Below are positions 9,458-19,162 of a stretch of DNA of 64,000 nt, piece by piece. Origin of the DNA: Citrobacter sp. JGM124 (GTDB lineage Bacteria; Pseudomonadota; Gammaproteobacteria; Enterobacterales; Enterobacteriaceae); the NCBI RefSeq assembly GCF_018257795.1, contig NZ_JAERJD010000004.1, positions 186,001 to 250,000 on the forward strand. Direction: 5' to 3'. Made by a program: the position numbers and the translations under genes. A model generated the notes under the pieces. It worked only from the letters and a program-made list of their open reading frames with translations. It searched no databases and was not told the DNA's origin. How positions within the stretch are numbered: the first letter of the stretch is position 1; each line of letters starts with the position of its first letter.

Positions 9458-9943
9458 GTGTGCCTCCCCAGCAATATCCTGGAATGCTATTCCTGATTAA
9501 CAGTAGCCCTGTAAAACTCGTCACTTACTCCTGCGAGTGATCACCGCACACGAAATTGTTGGCTATCTTTTCGCCACAGTGTTTTTACATTGTAGGAGAT
9601 CTCAGATTGATAACAAATAGAGAAAAATCATAAAATTATCTGTGGTATTCCATTGTTTATCATATAATTAATTGTTTTTATTTGATATTAGAGACGCAGG
9701 GCAGGAAAAATTAATCGCGCAAATGTCAGCAGATAGTCATACCTTATGATCCTGGCTTTGTTTGGTATCTGGACTTTTTTTTCGTTAAATCGTAAAAACA
9801 GAAGCCATTAACGCTTTTAATGTGTCGCTTTGTGGTAGAAATACCATCTACAATTGAAACTGTTACGTTTAAGACGTTGCTTGTTGCACGGACATTTAAG
9901 ATGGTTAGTAGAGCCATCAAAAAATTATGGAAGGGGTAACATT
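9458..9943. promoter_or_regulatory. Divergent uspB/uspA promoter region
   Basis: This 486-bp gap between the divergent uspB and uspA start codons is AT-rich in the centre (about 9600-9690) and holds no convincing gene. It must carry the promoters of both genes; in E. coli uspB is sigma-S dependent and uspA is sigma-70 dependent and induced by growth arrest. I could not assign individual -35/-10 elements with confidence. Confidence 0.5.
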
Positions 9944-10378
9944 ATGGCTTATAAACATATTTTAATCGCAGTTGATCTCTCCCCAGAAAGTAAAGTTCTG
10001 GTGGAAAAAGCAGTATCAATGGCTCGTCCATATAACGCGAAAGTCTCCCTGATTCACGTCGATGTTAATTACTCTGATCTCTATACCGGCCTGATTGATG
10101 TAAACCTGGGTGATATGCAAAAACGTATCTCTCAAGAGACGCACCATGCGCTTAATGAACTGTCCAGCGAAGCGGGCTACCCGATCACTGAAACGTTAAG
10201 TGGCAGCGGTGATTTAGGGCAGGTATTGGTTGATGCTATTAAGAAATATGATATGGACTTAGTGCTGTGTGGGCATCACCAGGATTTCTGGAGCAAACTG
10301 ATGTCTTCAGCTCGCCAGCTGATTAATACTGTTCATGTTGATATGTTGATTGTCCCACTCAAGGACGAAGAAGAGTAA
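9944..10378 (+). CDS. uspA: Universal stress protein A (UspA)
   Basis: A 144-residue cytoplasmic protein of the Usp superfamily (HUP alpha/beta fold). The start [20 protein letters not shown], the [21 protein letters not shown] segment and the C-terminal [20 protein letters not shown] match E. coli UspA closely. UspA of this subfamily does not bind ATP and supports survival during growth arrest and oxidative stress. The ATG at 9944 is preceded by GGAAGGGG at good spacing; a frame extending 30 codons upstream is not conserved. A short perfect hairpin follows at 10403-10424. Confidence 0.96.
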   Translation: MAYKHILIAVDLSPESKVLVEKAVSMARPYNAKVSLIHVDVNYSDLYTGLIDVNLGDMQKRISQETHHALNELSSEAGYPITETLSGSGDLGQVLVDAIKKYDMDLVLCGHHQDFWSKLMSSARQLINTVHVDMLIVPLKDEEE

Positions 10379-10402
10379 CCTGTCGGGTTGTTTACGAGTG
10401 AA

Positions 10403-10424
10403 AGGGCAGAAACGCCTCTGCCCT
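10403..10424. terminator. Hairpin between convergent uspA and rsmJ
   Basis: The stem AGGGCAGA/TCTGCCCT has a 6-base loop and lies 25 bases after the uspA stop and about 50 bases beyond the rsmJ stop on the other strand. There is no clear U tract on either side, so it may be a weak bidirectional terminator. Confidence 0.45.
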
Positions 10425-10475
10425 GATTATCAAACGATACGCTAATTCGAGTGTATTCTGTGTGAATCGGGTAAT

Positions 10476-11231
10476 TTACTTGTCCGGCGTTCCGGGATAG
10501 ATGTCAAAGCGGTGGCCTTTGGTGACCACGGCATTTTGTGTCACGACACCAGCCAGCGAAGGAGCATAATCAGGCCGTTTCACCACCACCCGTTTTTTAG
10601 CCAGACTTCTTGCAGGTGCCAGTAAACCGTCGGCATCATTATCCGCCCCCACCAGGGACTGAAATACCCGCATCTCCTTCTTCACAAGGGCACTTTTTTG
10701 TTTGTGGGGAAACATAGGGTCCAGGTAGACCACATCCGGCCGTGGCGTCAGGTTTGCCAATTCAGCCAGGCTTGAAGCATGGATCAGCTGCAAGCGTTCC
10801 TGTAACCAGGAGCCAATTTCTGCGTCCTGATAACCACGCTGTAAACCATCGTCCAGTAAGGCTGCAACCACCGGGTGGCGTTCCAGCATTCTGACGCGAC
10901 AGCCGACGGAGGCCAGCACAAAAGCATCACGCCCCAGGCCAGCGGTGGCGTCGACCACATCAGGTAAGTAATCCCCTTTTACACCTGCCGCTTTGGCGAC
11001 CGCTTCACCACGCCCCCCCCCAAACTTACGTCGATGGGCCATAGCACCGCCAATAAAGTCGACAAAAATACCGCCCAGTTTGGGTTCATCACGCTTACGC
11101 AGTTCAAGGTGGTCTGACGTCAGGACCAAAGCCATCAGAGCGGTATCATCGTGCTCCAGTCCCCAGCGTTCAGCCAAAAGAGATAAGGCGCCGTCCTCAG
11201 CGCCTGACTCAGTGAGTAAACAAATCTTCAC
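10476..11231 (-). CDS. rsmJ: 16S rRNA m2G1516 methyltransferase RsmJ
   Basis: A 251-residue SAM-dependent methyltransferase that methylates G1516 of 16S rRNA. The N-terminal [28 protein letters not shown] block, the SAM-binding [18 protein letters not shown] motif and the catalytic-loop [21 protein letters not shown] are characteristic of RsmJ (formerly YhiQ). It begins 8 bp after the prlC stop and is therefore very likely translated from the prlC message, the same two-gene operon as in E. coli. It converges with uspA. Confidence 0.95.
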   Translation of the reverse strand: MKICLLTESGAEDGALSLLAERWGLEHDDTALMALVLTSDHLELRKRDEPKLGGIFVDFIGGAMAHRRKFGGGRGEAVAKAAGVKGDYLPDVVDATAGLGRDAFVLASVGCRVRMLERHPVVAALLDDGLQRGYQDAEIGSWLQERLQLIHASSLAELANLTPRPDVVYLDPMFPHKQKSALVKKEMRVFQSLVGADNDADGLLAPARSLAKKRVVVKRPDYAPSLAGVVTQNAVVTKGHRFDIYPGTPDK

Positions 11232-11239
11232 AGTGCCAA

Positions 11240-13282
11240 TTAACCTTTAATGCCGTAGTGCTGCAACATGGCATCCAGCTTCGGCTCACGACCGCGGAAG
11301 CGTTTAAACAAGGTCATTGGCTCTTCAGAGCCCCCTTTGGTCAGAATATTGTCGAGGAATGACTGCCCGGTTTCACGGTTAAAAATCCCTTCTGCTTCAA
11401 AGCGGGAATAGGCATCTGCTGCCAGCACGTCAGCCCACAGATAGCTGTAGTAACCCGCGGCATAGCCCCCAGCAAAGATATGACTAAAGGCATGTGGGAA
11501 CCGGCCCCAGGCCGGACCTGGAATAACGGCAACTTGCTGCTTAATCTCTGCCAGTGTCTGCAGGACTTTCGCCCCTTGTTGTGGATCGAATTCTGCATGT
11601 AAACGGAAGTCGAACAGGCCGAATTCCAGCTGACGCAGAATAAACAGGGCGGCCTGATAATTTTTCGCCGCCAGCATTTTGTCCAGTAACTCTGTCGGTA
11701 AGGGTTCACCGGTTTCATAGTGACCAGAGATAAATGCCAGCGCTTCAGGTTCCCAGCACCAGTTTTCCATGAACTGGCTGGGTAGCTCCACCGCATCCCA
11801 GGGCACCCCATTTATCCCGGACACTCCTGCTGTTTCTACTTTGGTCAGCATATGGTGCAGACCGTGGCCGAATTCATGGAACAGGGTAATGACTTCATCA
11901 TGGGTAAATAGTGCCGGCTTACCGCTCACAGGGCGATTAAAATTACAGGTCAGATAGGCCACCGGTTTTTGCAGTGAGCCATCCGCCAGGCGCATTTGGC
12001 CGACACAGTCATCCATCCAGGCACCACCGCGTTTATTTTCGCGGGCGTAGAGGTCAAGGTAGAAACTGCCACGCAGGGTATTCTGTTCGTCATAGAGCTC
12101 AAAGAAACGGACTTCCGGGCTCCAGACATCGATATCATGGCGTTCTTTGGCGGTAATGCCGTAAATACGTTTCACCACTTCAAACAGACCATTAACGGCA
12201 CGCTGTTCCGGGAAGTAGGGACGCAGTTGCTCATCACTAATGCTGTAGAGGTGTTGTTTTTGTTTTTCGCTATACCAGGTAATATCCCAGGGCTCGAGTG
12301 TCTCAACACCATAATGTTCTTTGGCAAAGGCACGCAATTGAAGCAGTTCCTCTTCCCCTTGCGGACGAGCACGTTTTGCCAGATCCGTTAAGAACGTTAA
12401 TACCTGCTGAGTATTTTCAGCCATTTTGGTGGCGAGGGATTTCTCTGCATAGTTACCAAAGCCGAGCAATTGTGCCAGTTCATGACGCAAGGCAAGGATT
12501 TCCTCCATGACCGGCGTGTTATCCCATTTTCCGGCGTTAGGCCCCTGGTCAGATGCACGGGTGCCATACGCACGATACAGCTCCTCGCGTAGCGCACGAT
12601 TATCACAGTAGGTCAGGACAGGTAAATAACTGGGAATATCCAGTGTGAGTAACCAGCCTTCTTGTTCTTTAGCCTCAGCCTGGGCTTTGGCCGCCGCGAG
12701 AGCACTTTCCGGCATGCCAGCCAGCTCTGCTTCATCAGTAATCAGTTTGCTCCAGCCCATGGTGGCATCCAGCACGTTATTGCTGTATGCGGATCCCAGT
12801 TCTGAGAGTCGTGCGGAGATTTCACCATAGCGCTGCTGTTTCTCTTTCGATAACCCAATACCGGACAGCTCAAAATCGCGCAGGGCATTGTCGACGGCTT
12901 TTTTCTCCGCCGTATTGAGCGTGGCATAGTTTTCACCATCGCGCAGAGAGCAATAAGCATCATAGAGCCCGGCGTGTTGCCCAACCCAAGTACTGTACTC
13001 TGATAGCAGTGGTAAGGTTTGTTCGTAAGCTTCACGTAACTCAGGGCTATTCTGGACTGAATTTAAATGGCTGACTGGAGAGAAGATACGGCTCAGATGG
13101 TCATCTACTTCAGCCAGCGGCTGGCAAAGGTTCTGCCAGCTATATGGTGCACCTTGTGCCACGACACTTTCCACCGTTGCACGACACTCTTCTAGCGCTT
13201 TGGTGACAGCAGGCACAATGTGTTCTGGTTTAATGGCGGAAAACGGCGGCAGCGCGAAGGGGGTCAACAAAGGGTTGGTCAT
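11240..13282 (-). CDS. prlC: Oligopeptidase A (PrlC), zinc metallopeptidase
   Basis: A 680-residue M3-family metallo-oligopeptidase of the cytosol that degrades short peptides, including cleaved signal peptides. The zinc site [12 protein letters not shown] (HExxH type) lies near residue 470, and the C-terminal RLHAEFD and [19 protein letters not shown] blocks are intact. The ATG at 13282 (MTNPLLTPF) matches the E. coli start, with AGGA upstream; a TTG-started frame six codons longer is disfavoured. It is first in an operon with rsmJ. The sigma-32-type promoter at 13348-13376 implies heat-shock induction, consistent with what is known for E. coli prlC. Confidence 0.96.
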   Translation of the reverse strand: MTNPLLTPFALPPFSAIKPEHIVPAVTKALEECRATVESVVAQGAPYSWQNLCQPLAEVDDHLSRIFSPVSHLNSVQNSPELREAYEQTLPLLSEYSTWVGQHAGLYDAYCSLRDGENYATLNTAEKKAVDNALRDFELSGIGLSKEKQQRYGEISARLSELGSAYSNNVLDATMGWSKLITDEAELAGMPESALAAAKAQAEAKEQEGWLLTLDIPSYLPVLTYCDNRALREELYRAYGTRASDQGPNAGKWDNTPVMEEILALRHELAQLLGFGNYAEKSLATKMAENTQQVLTFLTDLAKRARPQGEEELLQLRAFAKEHYGVETLEPWDITWYSEKQKQHLYSISDEQLRPYFPEQRAVNGLFEVVKRIYGITAKERHDIDVWSPEVRFFELYDEQNTLRGSFYLDLYARENKRGGAWMDDCVGQMRLADGSLQKPVAYLTCNFNRPVSGKPALFTHDEVITLFHEFGHGLHHMLTKVETAGVSGINGVPWDAVELPSQFMENWCWEPEALAFISGHYETGEPLPTELLDKMLAAKNYQAALFILRQLEFGLFDFRLHAEFDPQQGAKVLQTLAEIKQQVAVIPGPAWGRFPHAFSHIFAGGYAAGYYSYLWADVLAADAYSRFEAEGIFNRETGQSFLDNILTKGGSEEPMTLFKRFRGREPKLDAMLQHYGIKG

Positions 13283-13311
13283 ATGCACATTCCTGATCAA
13301 ATAAGAGGGGG

Positions 13312-13332
13312 CAAGTGCACGACAGGCACTTG
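13312..13332 (-). promoter_or_regulatory. Inverted repeat in the prlC leader
   Basis: The arms CAAGTGC and GCACTTG flank 7 bases, about 30 bases before the prlC start and downstream of the predicted heat-shock -10 element. It lies in the transcribed leader and may form a small hairpin. No known function. Confidence 0.3.
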
Positions 13333-13347
13333 TGCTTTAGATCTAGC

Positions 13348-13376
13348 ATGGGGTTAAGTGGCGGAGATTTCAATCC
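13348..13376 (-). promoter_or_regulatory. Sigma-32 (heat-shock) promoter of prlC-rsmJ
   Basis: Read on the minus strand, ATTGAAA is followed 14 bases later by CCCCAT, close to the sigma-32 consensus CTTGAAA-N13/14-CCCCATNT. The -10 element is 66 bp before the prlC ATG. Heat-shock control of prlC is established in E. coli, which supports the call. Confidence 0.8.
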
Positions 13377-13475
13377 CGCTGACGCTGCTTTACCGGAGTT
13401 TGCTGCTTTGGGATCAAGCGTTGCCCCCTTCACGGAGCAGGAGCACCGGGGGACAGCCCCAGTGTTCGGTTAAAT

Positions 13476-13502
13476 AACCGGGACAGGCAGATTGCCCCGG
13501 TT
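13476..13502 (-). terminator. Possible terminator of the acid phosphatase gene
   Basis: Directly after the phosphatase stop codon on the minus strand, AACCGGG and CCCGGTT can pair around 13 bases and are followed by ATTT. The U tract is short and the loop large, so the assignment is tentative. Confidence 0.4.
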
Positions 13503-13508
13503 GGGATA

Positions 13509-14780
13509 TTAGTGTGACTGTTGAGCCATGGTAACGGCGGCAGGCAAGTTCAGGCGCTGCCAGAACTGTTGGTCGTCAGTGGTGCCAGAAAGTGGATAGT
13601 TAGCCGGCAGAGCCGTTTTTACCATAAGTTCACGGCGTTTTTCTGCACTCAGATTGGGTAACGCGGTCTCTAACAGGACTTCGGCCCCGGCCGGCACCTT
13701 CAGGCTATGTGCCTGGCCAGATTGCTGTGGCAGGTCATATGTCATAGTGAACTGATAGAGCTTTTGCATTGCGGGGTCGCGATAGGGGTCATCTTGTGCA
13801 GGATTTTTCGCACATTCACTCAGCGTGGTTCCACACTCTTTTTCAAGTGCTGTGCGGAGTTGCTCCCGGGCTTCGTTAAAGAGTTTCTGGTATTGGGGAT
13901 CATTCAGATAATGGGCTACATTGCGCTCTGATACCATTCGGGAGCCCATTACATCCAGCGGATAGTGTACACCCAGTACAATGCGTGAGTAACCGTAGCG
14001 AGCGCCACGTTCCACCAGAGCGTTATAACGTTCCGGGATCATCTGTGCCATCAACAACGCATCGGTATAACCTGTATTGGTATGCCCGCTCGGGAATGAG
14101 CCGCCACTCGCGGTATAGGGCGTATTATCTTTCACCACGACATCGTCGGGTACCAAGTGAATAGTATTACCATCAATCAGGAAAGGGCGCTTATAGTTAA
14201 AATGTTTTTTGGCGGCGCTGGTGCTCACCTCACTGGCCTTAATCAGGGCTGCGGCCTTGCTCAGTTCTCCCTTGTTATAGGCGGTGATAAAAGCGTTGCC
14301 CAGACGGGGGCCCATGGCATCGCTGAGAAAATAGAGATGGTTAATCCCTTCTGCGTCTGCCAGTGCCTGGTGGCGGCTATTTTCGCTGGAATTCAGATTA
14401 ATATTGCCGACGGTGGCACGGTTCGCCTGTAAAACACTATCCGGTAATTGTGAGAAAGCAGAGAGCAGTTCAATACCGGCCTCCTGGTTTTCTTTGGTTT
14501 TAAAATCATACCCACTGGCTTTTAGCCAGGCTTTGTCTGCTAATGTTGAACTTTGTGCTGCGGTTTCTAACTGAAGGCGGCTGAGTTGGGCTGCATCCCC
14601 TTTTAGGGCATCCCGCAGTGATGTGAGTGACTGGGATTGCAGGGCGTTAAATGACGCACTACTGGATGCCGGCGTGACGCTATCGGCGATAGCGGCAGCC
14701 TGCGGTAACGGAATATCTTTTGCCAAGGCTGGCATCGCCAGTACCAAGGCTGCAACTAATATCGAAATACGGGTTTTCAT
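13509..14780 (-). CDS. Secreted PAP2-family (class A non-specific) acid phosphatase
   Basis: A 423-residue protein with a clear signal peptide (MKTRISILVAALVLAMPALA) and the three PAP2/class A acid phosphatase motifs in order: KKHFNYKRP, GGSFPSGHTNTG and SRIVLGVHYPLDVMGS. It should be a periplasmic or secreted phosphomonoesterase. It is longer than PhoN/PhoC-type enzymes (about 250 residues), with an N-terminal helical region of about 150 residues and a C-terminal extension of about 100. The ATG at 14780 has AAGGAA 6-7 bases upstream; a longer frame to 14816 is rejected. It sits alone between prlC and rlmJ, where E. coli K-12 has no such gene, so it is probably accessory. Confidence 0.85.
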   Translation of the reverse strand: MKTRISILVAALVLAMPALAKDIPLPQAAAIADSVTPASSSASFNALQSQSLTSLRDALKGDAAQLSRLQLETAAQSSTLADKAWLKASGYDFKTKENQEAGIELLSAFSQLPDSVLQANRATVGNINLNSSENSRHQALADAEGINHLYFLSDAMGPRLGNAFITAYNKGELSKAAALIKASEVSTSAAKKHFNYKRPFLIDGNTIHLVPDDVVVKDNTPYTASGGSFPSGHTNTGYTDALLMAQMIPERYNALVERGARYGYSRIVLGVHYPLDVMGSRMVSERNVAHYLNDPQYQKLFNEAREQLRTALEKECGTTLSECAKNPAQDDPYRDPAMQKLYQFTMTYDLPQQSGQAHSLKVPAGAEVLLETALPNLSAEKRRELMVKTALPANYPLSGTTDDQQFWQRLNLPAAVTMAQQSH

Positions 14781-14972
14781 TATTTTTCCTTGATTCAGAT
14801 AATTACCTTGCCGCATGCGACGCTAGTCTTGTCGTTTGACATTTTTATTACAGGGTTATGTTTTGAAACTTTTTCGTATCATTTGAAACAACGAAGTGCG
14901 GCAGCGGTAATCTGATGCAATCTGCGGTAAACTAGACCCAACGTGTTTTTTATTTCTGGAAGTCCAATCCCC

Positions 14973-15815
14973 ATGCTTAGTTACCGCCACAGCTTTCACG
15001 CTGGCAACCATGCCGACGTACTGAAACATACCGTCCAAAGTTTGATTATTGAGGCGTTGAAAGAGAAAGAGAAACCCTTCCTCTATCTTGATACTCATGC
15101 TGGTGCAGGGCGCTATCAGCTAAGTAGTTCCCATGCTTCCATGACTGGGGAGTATCTCGAAGGGATTGCTCGTCTTTGGGATCAAGAGAGCCTGCCTGTA
15201 GAGCTGGAAGCTTATATGGGGGCGGTAAAAGCCCTGAACCGTTCCGGGCAATTGCGTTACTATCCTGGTTCACCGCTGATTGCTCGCCATCTCCTGCGTG
15301 AGCAGGACAGCCTGCAACTCACGGAACTACACTCTTCTGATTTCCCGCTGCTGCGTTCTGAATTCCAGAAAGACTCCCGTGCTCGGGTTGAACGCGCGGA
15401 TGGATATTTACAGCTAAAATCAAAATTACCGCCAGTGTCACGCCGTGGTCTGATTCTGATTGACCCACCCTACGAAATGAAAACCGATTATCAGGATGTA
15501 GTGAGCGGGATCTGTGAAGGCTATAAACGTTTTGCGACAGGGACGTATGCCCTGTGGTACCCGGTGGTTCTGCGTCAGCAAATCAAGCGTATGCTGCGCG
15601 CACTGGAAGAGACGGGGATTCGCCGTATTTTGCAAATTGAGCTGGCCGTCAAACCGGACAGTGACCAGCGTGGCATGACAGCCTCGGGTATGATTGTGAT
15701 TAACCCGCCGTGGAAACTGGAACAGCAAATGGCTAACGTCTTGCCATGGTTACATAAAACGCTGGTCCCTGGGGGGAATGGCTCCACCACCCTGAACTGG
15801 GTGGTACCTGAATAA
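14973..15815 (+). CDS. rlmJ: 23S rRNA m6A2030 methyltransferase RlmJ
   Basis: A 280-residue methyltransferase that modifies A2030 of 23S rRNA. The N-terminus MLSYRHSFHAGNHADVLKH, the SAM-binding LDTHAGAGRY motif, and the catalytic LILIDPPYEMKTDY motif (N6-adenine type DPPY) are all present and match E. coli RlmJ (YhiR). The ATG at 14973 is chosen by that match; the longer frame starts at a TTT/TTC-rich region without homology. It is divergent from the phosphatase and 88 bp upstream of gor, in the same direction. Confidence 0.95.
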   Translation: MLSYRHSFHAGNHADVLKHTVQSLIIEALKEKEKPFLYLDTHAGAGRYQLSSSHASMTGEYLEGIARLWDQESLPVELEAYMGAVKALNRSGQLRYYPGSPLIARHLLREQDSLQLTELHSSDFPLLRSEFQKDSRARVERADGYLQLKSKLPPVSRRGLILIDPPYEMKTDYQDVVSGICEGYKRFATGTYALWYPVVLRQQIKRMLRALEETGIRRILQIELAVKPDSDQRGMTASGMIVINPPWKLEQQMANVLPWLHKTLVPGGNGSTTLNWVVPE

Positions 15816-15903
15816 CGGTAATGGTGATTGCAGCCATTGGTGGAACCTTTTGTTCGACAGGTTACAATCGGTTTAAATTTTTCGACTCAAACAGGGAAAC
15901 ATC

Positions 15904-17256
15904 ATGACCAAACATTATGATTACCTCGCTATTGGCGGTGGTAGCGGTGGTATTGCCTCCATTAACCGTGCGGCAATGTATGGGAAGAAGTGCGCGCTCA
16001 TTGAGGCGAAAGATCTCGGTGGTACTTGTGTCAACGTCGGTTGTGTTCCTAAAAAAGTCATGTGGCATGCGGCCCAAATAGCCGAAGCTATTCACCAGTA
16101 CGGCCCGGACTATGGTTTTGATACCACGCTGAATCATTTTGACTGGGATAAGCTGATTGCCAGCCGCACTGCTTATATCGACCGTATTCACACGTCCTAT
16201 GACAATGTGTTAGGTAAGAATAATGTCGAAGTTATTCGTGGCTTTGCGACTTTTGTTGATGCCCATACCGTTGAAGTGAACGGTGAAAAAATTACTGCTG
16301 ACCATATTCTGATTGCTACGGGTGGGCGACCATCACACCCGGCAATTCCCGGTGCTGAGTACGGTATCGATTCTGACGGTTTCTTCGCATTGCCGGCATT
16401 GCCAAAACGTGTCGCAGTCGTAGGGGCGGGTTATATCGCTATTGAGATTGCGGGAGTGGTTAAAGCATTAGGGGCGGAAACGCATCTGTTTGTGCGTAAA
16501 CATGCACCACTACGTAACTTTGATCCATTAATCGTTGAAACTTTGCTGGAAATTATCAAAAACGAAGGGCCAATCCTGCATACTCAGGCCATCCCGCAGT
16601 CGGTGGTAAAAAATGCCGATAATAGCCTGACCATCACTCTGGAAGATGGCCGTTCTGAAACCGTTGACTGCCTGATTTGGGCCATTGGCCGTGAGCCAGC
16701 AAATGACCATATCAACTTGCAAGCCACGGGTGTGGCGCTGGATGAAAAGGGTTATATCAAGGTTGATAAGTTCCAGAACACGAGTGTTGCAGGCCTCTAC
16801 GCGGTGGGTGATAACACCGGTGCAGTAGAACTGACCCCTGTTGCTGTTGCTGCAGGTCGTCGTCTGTCTGAGCGTCTGTTTAACAACAAACCCAATGAGC
16901 ATCTTGATTACAGCAATGTCCCGACGGTGGTCTTTTCCCACCCGCCAATTGGAACGGTGGGCTTAACTGAGCCACAGGCCCGTGAGCAGTATGGAGAGGA
17001 GCAAGTGAAGGTGTATACCTCTTCATTTACCGCGATGTATACCGCAGTTACCCACCATCGTCAGCCATGCCGCATGAAGTTAGTGTGTGTGGGTAAAGAT
17101 GAAAAAATAGTGGGTATCCATGGTATTGGCTTTGGTATGGATGAGATTCTGCAGGGCTTTGCTGTGGCATTGAAAATGGGTGCCACCAAGCAAGACTTTG
17201 ATAATACCGTGGCTATTCACCCAACGGCAGCGGAAGAGTTTGTGACGATGCGCTGA
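15904..17256 (+). CDS. gor: Glutathione reductase (NADPH)
   Basis: A 450-residue homodimeric flavoenzyme that reduces glutathione disulfide with NADPH in the cytosol. The FAD-binding motif [11 protein letters not shown], the redox-active [15 protein letters not shown] disulfide, the NADPH-binding [14 protein letters not shown], and the C-terminal catalytic [12 protein letters not shown] His-Glu pair are intact. Length equals that of E. coli Gor. AGGGAAAC lies before the ATG, and a good terminator follows. It marks the right end of a core block; the next 27 kb are accessory. Confidence 0.97.
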   Translation: MTKHYDYLAIGGGSGGIASINRAAMYGKKCALIEAKDLGGTCVNVGCVPKKVMWHAAQIAEAIHQYGPDYGFDTTLNHFDWDKLIASRTAYIDRIHTSYDNVLGKNNVEVIRGFATFVDAHTVEVNGEKITADHILIATGGRPSHPAIPGAEYGIDSDGFFALPALPKRVAVVGAGYIAIEIAGVVKALGAETHLFVRKHAPLRNFDPLIVETLLEIIKNEGPILHTQAIPQSVVKNADNSLTITLEDGRSETVDCLIWAIGREPANDHINLQATGVALDEKGYIKVDKFQNTSVAGLYAVGDNTGAVELTPVAVAAGRRLSERLFNNKPNEHLDYSNVPTVVFSHPPIGTVGLTEPQAREQYGEEQVKVYTSSFTAMYTAVTHHRQPCRMKLVCVGKDEKIVGIHGIGFGMDEILQGFAVALKMGATKQDFDNTVAIHPTAAEEFVTMR

Positions 17257-17292
17257 TCCAGAAAAATCAGCATCATCCCTCCGGGATATTTG

Positions 17293-17321
17293 AAAACTGG
17301 CTTATTAAGGCCAGTTTTTTT
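17293..17321 (+). terminator. Rho-independent terminator after gor
   Basis: AAAACTGG and CCAGTTTT pair around a loop of about 10 bases and are followed by a T run, 37 bases after the gor stop. Confidence 0.85.
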
Positions 17322-17435
17322 ATTTAATACCCCATAATGCTGAGTTGTACTTGGGTGTTTAACCATAAATAGTGAGCTTTGCCAGTCCTCTGTTCTTTAC
17401 ATTCTGTTAAAGTTAAAAAACCACACCTTTAACAT

Positions 17436-17454
17436 GATAATGAAAATCATTACC
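17436..17454 (+). promoter_or_regulatory. Fur box upstream of the sigma/anti-sigma/receptor cassette
   Basis: GATAATGAAAATCATTACC differs from the 19-bp Fur consensus GATAATGATAATCATTATC at only two positions. It lies about 170-190 bp before the sigma gene, so iron-replete Fur should repress the cassette. Confidence 0.8.
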
Positions 17455-17626
17455 ATTTATTAACAAATTTTTATATCCTACGGTCGCCTTAACTGACTGA
17501 GTATTATCCGGTGCTCACCACAGATAGCATGACAGTACAGGCTTTCCGGACTCTGGCGTTATGTCGGGGTCACACCAACTGACAGACAGCACATCGTGCA
17601 GGTGTAGGGTAAAAAGGGGGTGGGAG

Positions 17627-18118
17627 GTGTGGAATCTGAAAAATCTGTTTCAGAAGCATGCTCTCGAAATTCAGCGTGTATTACAAAAATCCGGCCATGG
17701 TAGTGATGTGGCGGAAGATTTAACCCAGGATGCATTTGTACGGCTGCTTGTTTCGGAAACGTCGCAACAGGCGGATAATCCCCGAGCCTATCTGCATAAA
17801 GTGGCAAAAAATCTTGCGGTGGACAGGCACCGACGGGAACGGGTTGTACCTATGGACGCGATCAGTGAAGATCGCTATCAGGCCTTGCCAGACGAAGCCC
17901 CGGGACCTGAAAAAATTATAGCTGATCGCCAGCAGCTGGCGCTCCTACAACGCAGGCTGGCGGCATTGCCTTTGCCGATGCGTCGTGCTTTTGAACTGTA
18001 CCGGTTGCATGATCTGACCATCGCTGAAGTCGCACTGGAGTTGGATCTCTCTGTCAGTCGGACTTGGACATTGATCCGACAAGCTTATGTGCAACTGCGT
18101 GCAGGGCTGGATGATTAA
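17627..18118 (+). CDS. FecI/HasI-type ECF sigma factor
   Basis: An RNA polymerase sigma factor of the iron-starvation ECF group, about 163 residues. Region 2 includes DVAEDLTQDAFVRLLVSE and NPRAYLHKVAKNLAVDRHRRER; region 4 has the helix-turn-helix LTIAEVALELDLSVSRTWTLI. The GTG at 17627 is suggested because AAAAGGGGG lies just upstream; an ATG at 17561 is the alternative and would give 185 residues. It is followed 12 bp later by a FecR-type anti-sigma gene and then the receptor, which is the standard cell-surface signalling arrangement. A Fur box upstream gives iron control. The product should activate the receptor gene promoter. Confidence 0.85.
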   Translation: MWNLKNLFQKHALEIQRVLQKSGHGSDVAEDLTQDAFVRLLVSETSQQADNPRAYLHKVAKNLAVDRHRRERVVPMDAISEDRYQALPDEAPGPEKIIADRQQLALLQRRLAALPLPMRRAFELYRLHDLTIAEVALELDLSVSRTWTLIRQAYVQLRAGLDD

Positions 18119-18130
18119 CATGCAGCAGAT

Positions 18131-19057
18131 ATGATGGATAAAAAAGTGCATCACGAAAAATTGTTTGAAGAAGCATTTGAGCTGATTATTCGCCTGCATA
18201 GTGAACCGGAAAACCCGGCGGGTCGCCAGCAGGCAGCAAGATGGTGTGCCAGGGGGCCGGAGTATCAGGCTGTGTGGGACGAAGCCATGCAGTTGCATAA
18301 ACTCAGTGGTCAGCTGAAATCGAGTGCGCGGGTGCATCGTGCCCACCGCTTCTCACGCCGACATTTCCTGACCGGTATTGCGGCTGCGGCAGCAGCCGTT
18401 GCTGTCGCGCCAGAGCTGCTGCTTCCTCTCCAGAGTGATTATCAAACGCGTACCGGCCAGCTGCGTTCGCTACAACTGTCGGGTGGCAGTCAAATCGTCC
18501 TTGGCCCTGACAGTGCCATTAGCGAACAATTTGATGGTGAGGAAAAACAAGTCAATCTACTGAAGGGAATGGCTTTTTTTAATATTAAAGCAGATCAACA
18601 GCAGCCTTTTGTCATTCATCAGGCGGGTCTGCATATGACGACCCTCGCAGCGGCTTTTGAACTCAGCAATGATGCAGATATTTGTCAGATTGCCGTACAG
18701 CAGGGCAGCCTTCACGTCAGTAGTCCCCAGGCCGCCTATACCCTGATAGCTGGGCAGTCACTTACTTTTCCTGAGAATGAACTGCCTGTATTGGGACATC
18801 GTGAGACCTCACAGATTGCGGCCTGGCGTGATAATTCCCTTATTGCCGATAATGAGTATGTTTCTGCCGTGGTGGCCCGCCTGGCGCGATGGTTGCCAGG
18901 CAGTGTTATGATCACCAGCCGTCATCTGCAGAAACAGCGTATTAGCGGGGCGTTTAATCTTGCACATCCTCGTCAGGCACTGAGTGCTGTTGCTGCCCCT
19001 TTTCAGGCAGAAATTCGTCATATCACCCCGTGGTTAACACTGCTGAGTGATAAATAA
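18131..19057 (+). CDS. FecR-family anti-sigma / sigma regulator
   Basis: A 308-residue FecR-like protein. The cytoplasmic N-terminal domain (about residues 1-75) contains ARWCARGPEYQAVWDEAM, typical of the sigma-binding part. A twin-arginine-like FSRRHFLTG motif precedes one hydrophobic Ala/Val-rich membrane segment (about residues 78-98). The periplasmic FecR domain follows with the GxRSLxLSGGSQIVLGPDS-type repeat start and VHVS-like strands. E. coli FecR is known to be exported by the Tat system, and this motif fits. It should relay the occupied state of the receptor's N-terminal signalling domain to the sigma factor encoded just upstream. Confidence 0.85.
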   Translation: MMDKKVHHEKLFEEAFELIIRLHSEPENPAGRQQAARWCARGPEYQAVWDEAMQLHKLSGQLKSSARVHRAHRFSRRHFLTGIAAAAAAVAVAPELLLPLQSDYQTRTGQLRSLQLSGGSQIVLGPDSAISEQFDGEEKQVNLLKGMAFFNIKADQQQPFVIHQAGLHMTTLAAAFELSNDADICQIAVQQGSLHVSSPQAAYTLIAGQSLTFPENELPVLGHRETSQIAAWRDNSLIADNEYVSAVVARLARWLPGSVMITSRHLQKQRISGAFNLAHPRQALSAVAAPFQAEIRHITPWLTLLSDK

Positions 19058-19162
19058 GAAAAAAAATCATTCTCAAACAGAAAATATCCCCTCGTCGTTC
19101 GTTTAACTCCTATCACCAGCCTATTTGCTGCCTGACCAGCAGAGTAAAAACGAGAGGGTTCT

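Larger units (their letters stand above)
17257..17626. other. Intergenic region between gor and the ECF sigma gene
   Basis: This 370-bp stretch holds the gor terminator (17293-17321) and an iron-box (17436-17454), followed by AT-rich DNA typical of a promoter. The remaining 170 bp before the sigma gene contain no convincing coding sequence, although an in-frame ATG at 17561 would extend the sigma protein by 22 poorly conserved residues. Confidence 0.5.
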
